NCBI GenBank assembly: GCA_004297235.1
Contig: SCUR01000299.1
Coordinates: 1 to 6,608, forward strand
Length of the DNA: 6,608 nucleotides
Direction of reading: 5' to 3'
Source: Candidatus Manganitrophaceae bacterium
Lineage (GTDB): Bacteria; Nitrospirota; Nitrospiria; SBBL01; Manganitrophaceae
Under the pieces are notes generated by a model, which saw only the letters and a program-made list of their open reading frames with translations, searched no databases and was not told where the DNA came from. This document shows positions 1 through 6,482 of this stretch, piece after piece. Position 1 is the stretch's first letter; each line of letters opens with the position of its first letter. The position numbers and the translations under genes are program-made.

Positions 1-14
1 TATAATGAAAAAAC

Positions 15-102
15 ACGTGAGGCGCCAGGCGTTAGGCGTAAGGGGTTAAAGACAAAAGATCTTTGACCTGACCCCTGACGCCTCACCCCTCACGTTTCAC
101 GT
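15..102. repeat. Imperfect inverted repeat built of 7-bp units, in the aminopeptidase leader
   Basis: Arms 15-46 and 71-102 pair in one ungapped register: 25 of 32 positions are Watson-Crick pairs and 2 more are G-T. The best blocks are ACGTGA (15-20) with TCACGT (97-102), AGGCGT (34-39) with ACGCCT (78-83), and AGGGGT (41-46) with ACCCCT (71-76). The centre holds the perfect palindrome AAAGATCTTT (55-64). Both arms also step in sevens: ACGTGAG, GCGCCAG, GCGTTAG, GCGTAAG on the left and ACCCCTG, ACGCCTC, ACCCCTC, ACGTTTC on the right. It therefore looks like two opposed degenerate heptamer arrays and could fold into a long hairpin as RNA or single-stranded DNA. It ends about 12 bases before the Shine-Dalgarno of the next gene. 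Whether it is a dispersed genomic repeat, a terminator-like element of an upstream gene or a leader structure cannot be told from one copy. Confidence 0.8.
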
Positions 103-116
103 CACTTTATCTTCAC

Positions 117-121
117 GGGAG
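117..121 (+). promoter_or_regulatory. Ribosome binding site of the M1 aminopeptidase gene
   Basis: GGGAG lies 5 bases before the ATG at 127. It supports that start over the next in-frame ATG, which comes only at codon 61. It follows directly after the heptad inverted repeat, so folding of that repeat could affect access to it. Confidence 0.7.
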
Positions 122-126
122 AACTT

Positions 127-2721
127 ATGAGCGCGCTGACTGAAGGACGTTTGCCGGGGCGGGTCCGGCCCGAGCGGTACCATCTCCACCTAAAAGTCGC
201 TCCCGAAGAGCGGCGCTTCGAAGGGGAGGTGACGATAGAGGTCCAGGTCGCGGAACCGACCGACCGTGTGACCCTTCATGCCTTGGAGCTGGAAATTTCT
301 CAAGCGATGGGGGGAAGAGAAGGAGCGTTGCTTCCGGCCCGTCTCTCCGCCGATCCGGCCTCTGAGACGCTTACCCTGACCTTCCCGCAGCCGATCCCGG
401 CCGGTCCGGCCCAACTGCAGCTTCGTTTCTCCGGCAAACTGAACCGGCAGCTTCGCGGCCTCTACGAAGCGCATGCGGGCGGCGAGACCTATGCCTTCAC
501 GCAGTTCGAGGCGACCGATGCCCGGCGGATGTTTCCCGGCTTCGACGAGCCGGGGATGAAAGCGCGCTTCCGGCTCACCGTGACGATCCCGGCGCATCTG
601 ACCGCCCTCTCCAACATGCCGGTCGTTTCGGAGAAAACCGAGGGGAAGATGAAGACGGTGGCCTTCGATGAGACGCCGATCATGTCGACCTACCTGCTGG
701 CCCTCGCGGTGGCGCGTTTGGAATCGAAGGAGATCGAAGTCGCCGGAACCCGCGTTGCCGTCTGGACCGTTCCCGGCCAGTTGCACCTGGGCGATTTCGC
801 TTTGAAAGTGACTTCGGCGGTCCTTCCGTTCTTGAACGATTATTTTGATCTCCCTTACCCCTATCCGAAGCTGGATCTCGTCAGCGTTCCCGATTTTGCA
901 ATGGGAGCCATGGAGAACTGGGGGGCGATTTTCTTCCGAGATTCTCGGCTTCTGCTCGATGAAACCCTTGCCTCCACCGGAACGCAGCGGGGGGTTGCCA
1001 ATGTCATCACCCATGAGATCGTCCACCAATGGTTCGGCAATCTCGTCACCATGCCCTGGTGGGACGACCTCTGGTTGAACGAGGCGTTCGCCACCTGGCT
1101 CGCGGTGAAGATCGTCGATCAGTGGCGGCCGGAGTGGAACTCCTGGGTGGAGTTCCAGCAGGAAAAGCAGGTCCCGCTCGGGGTCGATGCCTTGCAGAGC
1201 AGCCGGCCGATCCAGGCCAAGGTGACCAGCGCGGCGCAGATCGAAGAGATGTTTGACGCGCTGACCTATGAAAAGGGGGCGGCCTGTCTTCGGATGATCG
1301 AGCAGTTTCTGGGAGAAGAGGCTTTCAGAAAAGGAATTCGCGACTACATGAAGACACATCAGTTCAAAAACGCCACGGCGGAAGACCTCTGGTCGTCGCT
1401 GGCGGCGGCCTCCGGACAGCCGGTCTCCACGATCGCCAAGGATTGGTTTACCCAACCGGGCTTCCCCCTCGTCACCGTCGAGGCGTCCGAAAATCAGTTC
1501 AGAAATCTCAGTATTGAGCAGCGCCGGTTCCTCGCCGCCGGCCGCTCCGCCGCAGAGGCCTCCCCGCTCCTCTGGTCGGTCCCCTTCACATTGAAATATG
1601 AGGATGAAAGCGGCCTTCAGACCCATCGCGTTCTCCTCAAGAGCCGGGTCACCTCCGTGGCCCTCCCCGGAAGGGGGGCGGTCCGATGGGTTTACGGGAA
1701 TGCCGAGGAGAGAGGTTTTCTCCGGACAGAGTATAATCGCCCCCTTCGTGATGCTTTGCAGCCGGTGGCGGCGACATCCCTTTCAGCGACGGAGCGGATC
1801 GGATTTTTGAATCACCTCTGGGCGCTGAGCGTCAGCGGCGATCTCTCGATCGTTACTTTCATGGAGATGCTTTCTCGATTCAAGGGCGATTCCACCCGCG
1901 TGGTGGTCGAGGCGGCCGGATATTTCGAGACCCTCTCCAATCAGATGGTCTTGCCGAAGGATCGGGCCAAGTTCCAAACATCGGTGAAGGAGTTTTTCGA
2001 GCCGGTCTGGAAAGAGGTCGGCTGGGATTCGGCTCCGGGCGAGGATGATGAGAGAAAGCTCACCCGCGCGGCGGCCCTTTGGGCGATGGGAGCGTTGGCC
2101 CAAGATGAAGAGATCCTCTCCGAGCTTCCCCGAAGGTGGACCCGATATCAAGCAAAGCCGACGTCGCTCGATCCGACATTGGCCACCCCGCTGGTTCGGC
2201 TCACGGCGCGCACTGATGGAGGCTCCGGCTTCGAGCGGTTCATCCAAAAGTTCAAAACCGCCGCAACACCGGAAGATCGGGATCGCTATCTGCTGGCGCT
2301 GACCGATTTCACCAAACCCGAGCTCGCCCGGAAATTGCTCGACTTCGCCCTCTCCGAGGAGGTCCGCTCCCAAGACGTTTGGAAACCGTTCCGATATCTT
2401 CTCGCAAGCCCAACGGCGCAGGAGGAGACCTGGAATTTTATCAAGGCCCGATGGCAGCCGCTCCGGGAAAAAGGGGGGAGCATCGGCGCCATGCGGATCA
2501 TTCAGGGGACCCGCGCCTTGTGGCGCGACGCCTGGTACGAAGAGGTCAAGGCCTTCTTCAGCGACCCGGCCAACCGGGTTGCCGCCGCCGAGCGGGCGTT
2601 GGCACAGACGCTTGAGTTCATGCAGATCGGCATCCGCTTCAAAGAGCGCCAGCTGATCCCCCTGTCCCGCTGGCTCCAAGAGCGGGGCGGGCCGGCAAAA
2701 CCCCTGGTGAGGCAGTTTTAA
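127..2721 (+). CDS. M1-family zinc aminopeptidase (ERAP/puromycin-sensitive aminopeptidase-like)
   Basis: Complete 864-residue metallopeptidase predicted to remove N-terminal amino acids from peptides. The N-terminal beta-rich domain (about 1-200) contains QFEATDARRMFPGFDEP (126-142), typical of M1 enzymes. The catalytic domain carries the exopeptidase motif GAMEN (260-264) and the zinc site HEIVH (296-300) with the third ligand E319 in LWLNEAF; E297 is the general base, and Y381 in TYEKGA is the expected transition-state tyrosine. The C-terminal part, about 520-864, is predicted helical, as in the ERAP1-C type, ending in a family-like RALAQTLEF stretch. All catalytic residues are present, so it should be active. 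No signal peptide or membrane segment is visible, so it is probably cytosolic and works in peptide turnover. The length is normal for the family. It ends in the tandem stops TAA TAG. The family call is very firm; substrate preference is unknown. I give no symbol because it is not clearly the E. coli PepN subtype. Confidence 0.96.
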   Translation: MSALTEGRLPGRVRPERYHLHLKVAPEERRFEGEVTIEVQVAEPTDRVTLHALELEISQAMGGREGALLPARLSADPASETLTLTFPQPIPAGPAQLQLRFSGKLNRQLRGLYEAHAGGETYAFTQFEATDARRMFPGFDEPGMKARFRLTVTIPAHLTALSNMPVVSEKTEGKMKTVAFDETPIMSTYLLALAVARLESKEIEVAGTRVAVWTVPGQLHLGDFALKVTSAVLPFLNDYFDLPYPYPKLDLVSVPDFAMGAMENWGAIFFRDSRLLLDETLASTGTQRGVANVITHEIVHQWFGNLVTMPWWDDLWLNEAFATWLAVKIVDQWRPEWNSWVEFQQEKQVPLGVDALQSSRPIQAKVTSAAQIEEMFDALTYEKGAACLRMIEQFLGEEAFRKGIRDYMKTHQFKNATAEDLWSSLAAASGQPVSTIAKDWFTQPGFPLVTVEASENQFRNLSIEQRRFLAAGRSAAEASPLLWSVPFTLKYEDESGLQTHRVLLKSRVTSVALPGRGAVRWVYGNAEERGFLRTEYNRPLRDALQPVAATSLSATERIGFLNHLWALSVSGDLSIVTFMEMLSRFKGDSTRVVVEAAGYFETLSNQMVLPKDRAKFQTSVKEFFEPVWKEVGWDSAPGEDDERKLTRAAALWAMGALAQDEEILSELPRRWTRYQAKPTSLDPTLATPLVRLTARTDGGSGFERFIQKFKTAATPEDRDRYLLALTDFTKPELARKLLDFALSEEVRSQDVWKPFRYLLASPTAQEETWNFIKARWQPLREKGGSIGAMRIIQGTRALWRDAWYEEVKAFFSDPANRVAAAERALAQTLEFMQIGIRFKERQLIPLSRWLQERGGPAKPLVRQF

Positions 2722-2723
2722 TA

Positions 2724-2755
2724 GACAGAGCGGCCGGGACCGAGCGCTGTCGGCC
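2724..2755 (+). terminator. Possible hairpin after the aminopeptidase stop
   Basis: Just past the stop, GGCCG (2732-2736) can pair with CGGCC (2751-2755). In an alternative fold, GACAGAGCG (2724-2732) pairs with CGCTGTC (2745-2751) with a 2-base bulge. No run of T follows (the next bases are TTAAAAATAG), so this is not a textbook intrinsic terminator. It may only stabilise the 3' end of the mRNA or mean nothing. Confidence 0.3.
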
Positions 2756-2826
2756 TTAAAAATAGACATTTCTGTCCCTCCTGAAGCCGAATGTCGTTTG
2801 AGCTTTGTAGAGCGGACCGGTTTCTT

Positions 2827-2863
2827 GGAAGCTTCCCGGGGCAATGTCTCTTAGTGGAATTCC
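2827..2863. repeat. Pair of short palindromes in the 2722-2950 gap
   Basis: GGAAGCTTCC (2827-2836) and GGAATTCC (2856-2863) are two perfect palindromes of related shape (GGAA...TTCC) whose centres are about 28 bp apart. They sit 88-124 bp before the start of the zinc-ribbon gene, where operator sites could lie. The rest of this 229-bp gap holds no gene that I can support. The sites are short and could be chance. Confidence 0.25.
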
Positions 2864-2950
2864 CCGCCGAAGATCGAGCGCCCTCCAGTTTAAGATGGCT
2901 TTTTTGATCGAAAAGGAGTAAACTGGTGGAAACTTTTAAGAAAGGATCCA

Positions 2951-3367
2951 ATGAGCACAACAAAAAAACATCAGGTAGGGGAAGAGATCACCTCGATCTG
3001 CACCAAATGTAAGCTCGCTCTCGATCATACCATCGCCGCATTGGTGGGAGAGCGGGTCGCCAAGGTACAATGTAAAACCTGCGGCGGGCTTCATCGGTAT
3101 GTCAATCCGGCCTCAGCGATAGAGACTCCCGCAAAACGGGCGGCCAAGCAGACGAAAATTGAGCAGGCTTGGGAGCAGCTCATCCAGTCGGCCGCTTCAA
3201 AAAAGAAGCAGCCGTATACCTTCGCCGGCTCCTTCAAGCAGAACGATCTTATTGATCATGCACAATTTGGTCTGGGGGTGGTGACCGAGCGTCTTTCCTG
3301 GGATAAGATCCAGGTGAGCTTCAAGGATGGAGAGAAGATCCTCCTTTCGAAGCGGCGAGTACAGTAA
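2951..3367 (+). CDS. Small zinc-ribbon protein with a C-terminal beta-barrel-like module, function unknown
   Basis: Complete 138-residue soluble protein. The N-terminus has two CxxC pairs, C17-T-K-C20 and C41-K-T-C44, 20 residues apart, the usual spacing of a zinc ribbon; GGLHRYV follows the second pair. A lysine/alanine-rich linker (about 54-88) leads to a C-terminal module (about 91-138) with DLIDHAQFGLGVV (99-111), then KIQVSF and DGEKILL. That pattern of a His-x-x-Phe-Gly-x-Gly-Val-Val turn and two strands recalls small SH3/Tudor-like folds seen in CarD-like proteins and helicase C-termini; this is a pattern match by eye. A role in binding nucleic acid or RNA polymerase is a guess. The start is supported by AAAGGA (2941-2946), 4 bases before ATG. 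The gene stands alone: 229 bp from the aminopeptidase gene and convergent with the ligase gene 65 bp away. Confidence 0.85.
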   Translation: MSTTKKHQVGEEITSICTKCKLALDHTIAALVGERVAKVQCKTCGGLHRYVNPASAIETPAKRAAKQTKIEQAWEQLIQSAASKKKQPYTFAGSFKQNDLIDHAQFGLGVVTERLSWDKIQVSFKDGEKILLSKRRVQ

Positions 3368-3432
3368 CAAAAAGAGTGTTTTTGAAACAATGAGCTCCGA
3401 TTTCCCTCTGGTTCTCTGATTTCCGATCTCGT

Positions 3433-4977
3433 TTAGCCGTTTCCTTTTTCTTTCCGGAAAATGTCTATCACCGTCTGGATTGTGTCGGCCTCCTCGGCCG
3501 ATTTGTCCGGACGATACCGCTTGACCCGGGCGAAACGGAGCGCCATGCCGGCCGGATAACGGGGCGACTCCTGAATATCTGAAAAAGCGATCTCCACCAC
3601 GAGTTCAGGCCTTAGATAAACCGTCCACAGATCCCGCCTCGTCTCCAAGGAGAGAAATTTCTCCGTCTGCCACCGGAGCATCTCGTCGGTGAGCCCCTTG
3701 AAAGTTTTTCCGAGCATGATGAACTGTCCACTTTCCGGATCGCGCGCGCCGAGATGAAGGTTGGAGAGCCATCCGGACCGCCGACCGTTTCCCCACTCGA
3801 CCGCCAGAACCACCAGATCAAGTGTCTTCGCCGCCTTCAGCTTCAGCCAGTTGGATCCCCGCTGCCCGGCGGTGTAAGGGGCGTCGAGCGATTTTGCCAT
3901 GAGCCCCTCATGTCCTGCTCCCAAGGCGCGCTGCAGGAAACGCTCCGCCGCCTCTCGCTCTTGTGTAAGAATCCGTGGGATGAGCGCCTCGGGCGGGATC
4001 GATTCAGAGAGAATCTCAAATCGCTTCCGATAAGGAAGAGATAAAAGGGGTTGTCCCTCCTGATAGAGGCAATCGAAGAAGAATGGCGTCAGCGGAATCT
4101 CCTGCCGCATCGCCTCTACATTTTTGGTCCGTCCAAACCGCCGCATCGTGATCTGAAACGGCTGCGGTGTGCCATCAGGCCGGAGGGCGATCGCCTCCCC
4201 CTCCAAGATGATCTCGGCGGCCGGCAGAGTCCGGGTCCAGTCCACCATTTCCGGAAGTCGATCGGTCACCTCCTGAAGCTGCCGGGTGAAGATGCGGACC
4301 GTTTCTCCTCCCTTATGAACCTGAATGCGTGCCCCGTCGAGCTTGAACTCGAAGCTTGTCTCGCCGAGACGCTCCAGCGCCTCGGAAACCGTCTCGGCCG
4401 TCTGGGCGAGCATCGGGGCGACCGGGGAGAAAAGACGCAGCGAGAACCGCCTCACGCCGGCGCCTCCTTCTTCCAGTGCCGCCCGCGCGACCTCGCCGAT
4501 ATTTCCGGAGAACATCATCGCCTGGCGAACCTCCGCTCCCGAAAGAGCGGACGCCTGGGCAATTCCTTCCAAGACAATCCCTTCCAGCGCACCTTGTCGG
4601 AGCTCCCCCATTAAAAGGCGGGCGAGAAATCGCCGCTCCGCCGCGTCGGCCCGACGAAAGAGCCCCCGCAACGCTTCGATTTTCCGTCCCGAGGAGCCGG
4701 CGCCGCTGTCGTCGGCCATCCGGCTGAAGCAGTCGTCAACCTCCCGAAGCGTCAACGCCGGCGGAGACCGCTTCTCTTCCGAGAAAGCCGCCTGGAGCAT
4801 CCGTCCGCCGATCCCGATCTTCCCTTGGGGGAGGGAGCCGGTGAGGTAGAGCGCGCTGAGCGCCGTTTCGCCACCGGCCGTCTGCTTTAAGAAATCGGCG
4901 ATGAGAGCGATCTTTTCGTTCTTGCGCGTCGTCGCCCGAAGCTGGTCGGTCAGTTCTACCAGAGATTGAAGTTGCAT
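3433..4977 (-). CDS. ATP-dependent DNA ligase (archaeal/LigB type)
   Basis: Complete 514-residue nick-sealing ligase, predicted to be adenylated by ATP on K212 in motif I (KLDGAR, 212-217). The N-terminal DNA-binding domain (about 1-190) has the signature GELRQGALEGIVLEGIA shared with archaeal and actinobacterial LigB ligases. The nucleotidyltransferase core shows R232 of motif Ia, EGE (259-261) of motif III, FFFDCLY (299-305) of motif IIIa, EGLMAK (357-362) of motif IV and WLKLK (377-381) of motif V. An OB-fold domain follows to the end (about 385-505). Every key residue is present. There is no LigD-type polymerase or phosphoesterase extension and no Ku gene in the window, so non-homologous end joining is not implied. 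The start is chosen at ATG 4977 because family members begin about there; a TTG at 4992 would add five residues and has an AAAGGGG 6 bases upstream. A perfect TATAAT lies between the two starts. It is convergent with the zinc-ribbon gene and divergent from the esterase-like gene. Confidence 0.95.
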   Translation of the reverse strand: MQLQSLVELTDQLRATTRKNEKIALIADFLKQTAGGETALSALYLTGSLPQGKIGIGGRMLQAAFSEEKRSPPALTLREVDDCFSRMADDSGAGSSGRKIEALRGLFRRADAAERRFLARLLMGELRQGALEGIVLEGIAQASALSGAEVRQAMMFSGNIGEVARAALEEGGAGVRRFSLRLFSPVAPMLAQTAETVSEALERLGETSFEFKLDGARIQVHKGGETVRIFTRQLQEVTDRLPEMVDWTRTLPAAEIILEGEAIALRPDGTPQPFQITMRRFGRTKNVEAMRQEIPLTPFFFDCLYQEGQPLLSLPYRKRFEILSESIPPEALIPRILTQEREAAERFLQRALGAGHEGLMAKSLDAPYTAGQRGSNWLKLKAAKTLDLVVLAVEWGNGRRSGWLSNLHLGARDPESGQFIMLGKTFKGLTDEMLRWQTEKFLSLETRRDLWTVYLRPELVVEIAFSDIQESPRYPAGMALRFARVKRYRPDKSAEEADTIQTVIDIFRKEKGNG

Positions 4978-4983
4978 CGGCCC

Positions 4984-4989
4984 ATTATA
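4984..4989 (-). promoter_or_regulatory. Candidate -10 box (TATAAT) for the ligase gene
   Basis: On the minus strand a perfect TATAAT ends 6 bases before the ATG at 4977. If used, transcription would begin at or next to the A of the ATG, giving a leaderless mRNA and excluding the TTG at 4992 as start. The bases 17-18 upstream match TTGACA poorly (for example TTCTCC), so the promoter is not secure. Confidence 0.4.
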
Positions 4990-5002
4990 CAACGGGAGCC
5001 CC

Positions 5003-5046
5003 TTTGAGGAGAACGGCCCCCCTACTTCTTTTGAGGAATTGTCCTC
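5003..5046. repeat. Short direct and inverted repeats in the divergent ligase/esterase-like intergenic region
   Basis: TTTGAGGA occurs at 5003-5010 and again at 5030-5037, 27 bp apart. The second copy also forms the inverted repeat GAGGA-ATTG-TCCTC (5033-5046). The sites lie upstream of the ligase TATAAT and about 65-110 bp before the esterase-like gene, where a shared regulator could bind. No regulator gene is in the window and the repeats are short, so the role is a guess. Confidence 0.3.
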
Positions 5047-5110
5047 TTTCGAAAAAATGTCTACGCTAATCTAAAAATGACTCTCTAGGAATTTAAAGGA
5101 GAAAGGGGCG

Positions 5111-6466
5111 ATGGAGACGGATCGAGCGCAATTTTCGGGAGTGCAGACTCCGAAAAGAGGCGGGGGATGGATCGACACCCTCCGCAGGCTGGAACACCGG
5201 CTGGCGGGAAAAGAAGATCTGACCCCTCTCCTGAATCGAATCGGCGATGCCCGCGTCGTCCTCCTGGGGGAGGCCTCCCATGGAACCGCCGAGTATTATA
5301 CCTGGCGGCACCTGATCAGCGAGCGGCTGGTGACGGAAAAGGGATTCTCTTTCATTGCGGTGGAGGGGGACTGGCCCGATTGTTATCGGGTCAACCGGTA
5401 TGTGAAGGGGGCCTCGAATTCGGGGGCGAGCGCGCGGGAGGTGCTCAACGCGTTCAACCGCTGGCCGACCTGGATGTGGGCCAACCACGAGGTCATCGCC
5501 CTGACCGAATGGCTTCGCCGTTTTAACCAAAAGAATCCGGAAGAAAAGCGGGTCGGCTTTTACGGTCTCGACGTATACAGCCTTTGGGATTCGATGTATG
5601 CGGTGGTCCAGTATCTGAACCGAGTCGATCCGGCGGCGGCCCAGGTCGCCAAACAAGCTTACCGCTGCTTTCAGCCGTACGGGGAAGATGCGCAGGGGTA
5701 TGCTCGGGCGACCGCCTTTGTGCCGGCGTCCTGCGAAAACGAGGTGGTCCAGATCTTGACGATGCTCCGGCGGAAGATGCAGGCGTACTCCGACGACCGG
5801 GAGGCGGCGTTCAATGCCGAACAGAACGCCCTGGTTGCAAAGAATGCCGAGCTTTATTATCGGACGATGGTGCGCGGCGGCGCGGCCTCCTGGAATATCC
5901 GAGATGATCATATGGCCGATACCCTCGACAGGCTGATGCGCTTCCATGGCCCGAACGCCAAAGGGATCGTTTGGGAGCACAACACCCACGTGGGGGACGC
6001 CCGCGCCACCGATATGGCCGACGAGGGGATGGTCAACATCGGCCAGCTCGTGCGCGAGCGGTACGGGGAAGAGAAGGGGGTCCTCGTCGGGTTTGGCTCG
6101 TATCGAGGAAGCGTCGTGGCCGCCGTGGAGTGGGAGGCGCCGATGGAAATTATGCCGGTGCCGCCGGCGCGGGAAGAAAGCTGGGAGGAGCTCCTCCACC
6201 GGATCGCGGCGCGCGACCGGCTGATCCTGTTTGAAAATCTCGACCGTCTTCCGGGGAAGGAGCCGTTTTATGAATGGCGCGGCCATCGCGCGATCGGCGT
6301 CGTCTATCACCCGAATCGAGAGCGGTTCGGAAATTACGTTCCGACGATAATGCCGTTTCGGTACGACGCCTTCCTCTACCTGGATGAGACCGAAGCGCTT
6401 CATCCGCTCCACATCCGACCGCGCGCCGAGCGGGAGCCGCCGGAGACCTATCCCTGGGCCGCCTAG
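5111..6466 (+). CDS. Erythromycin esterase superfamily protein (EreA/EreB-like)
   Basis: Complete 451-residue protein of the erythromycin esterase family, whose studied members EreA and EreB open the macrolide lactone ring. Seen here: LLGEASHGTAEYY (51-63) with E54 and H57, VEGDWPD (84-90) with E85, ANHEV (124-128), and WEHNTHVGDARATDM (288-302) with H290 and H293. These match the conserved catalytic His and Glu positions of the family, so an active hydrolase is plausible. No signal peptide or membrane segment is seen; it is likely cytosolic. The length is slightly above EreA/EreB (roughly 400-420). The start is backed by AAGGAG (5096-5101), 9 bases before the ATG. Many chromosomal homologues have no shown macrolide activity, so resistance should not be assumed; the real substrate is unknown. 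No transposase, integron or other resistance gene is nearby, and codon use resembles its neighbours, which suggests a resident gene. Confidence 0.92.
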   Translation: METDRAQFSGVQTPKRGGGWIDTLRRLEHRLAGKEDLTPLLNRIGDARVVLLGEASHGTAEYYTWRHLISERLVTEKGFSFIAVEGDWPDCYRVNRYVKGASNSGASAREVLNAFNRWPTWMWANHEVIALTEWLRRFNQKNPEEKRVGFYGLDVYSLWDSMYAVVQYLNRVDPAAAQVAKQAYRCFQPYGEDAQGYARATAFVPASCENEVVQILTMLRRKMQAYSDDREAAFNAEQNALVAKNAELYYRTMVRGGAASWNIRDDHMADTLDRLMRFHGPNAKGIVWEHNTHVGDARATDMADEGMVNIGQLVRERYGEEKGVLVGFGSYRGSVVAAVEWEAPMEIMPVPPAREESWEELLHRIAARDRLILFENLDRLPGKEPFYEWRGHRAIGVVYHPNRERFGNYVPTIMPFRYDAFLYLDETEALHPLHIRPRAEREPPETYPWAA

Positions 6467-6482
6467 CGCCGGGGGGTTGAAG

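Noticed and set aside
1..8. TATAAT at 1-6 as a -10 box for the aminopeptidase gene, or TAATGA (3-8) as tandem stops of an upstream gene
   Set aside because: The window begins here, so neither a -35 region nor an upstream coding frame can be checked.
190..1626. 478-codon antisense open frame inside the aminopeptidase gene (and another at 1783-2844)
   Set aside because: These frames share codon boundaries with the sense gene. Antisense stops would need sense TTA, CTA or TCA codons, which are rare in this GC-rich gene. The products are rich in Arg, Gly and His with no recognisable motif.
2791..2907. 38-codon plus-strand frame in the gap before the zinc-ribbon gene
   Set aside because: It has no convincing Shine-Dalgarno and no recognisable motif; a frame this short is expected by chance.
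2896..2910. TGGC followed by a T-rich stretch as a sigma-54 promoter for the zinc-ribbon gene
   Set aside because: The -12 GC element is missing at the required spacing.
3368..3384. CAAAAA-GAGTG-TTTTTG inverted repeat after the zinc-ribbon stop, as a terminator
   Set aside because: The stem is almost entirely A-T and is followed by GAAACAATG rather than a T run, so a functional terminator is unlikely.
4051..4614. 187-codon plus-strand frame (and overlapping frames 4325-4849, 4356-4727) opposite the ligase gene
   Set aside because: The minus strand encodes every ligase motif here. The plus frames show skewed composition and no domain.
5093..6412. 439-codon antisense open frame inside the esterase-like gene
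   Set aside because: It has the same codon-register relation to the sense gene, and the sense frame carries conserved catalytic motifs.
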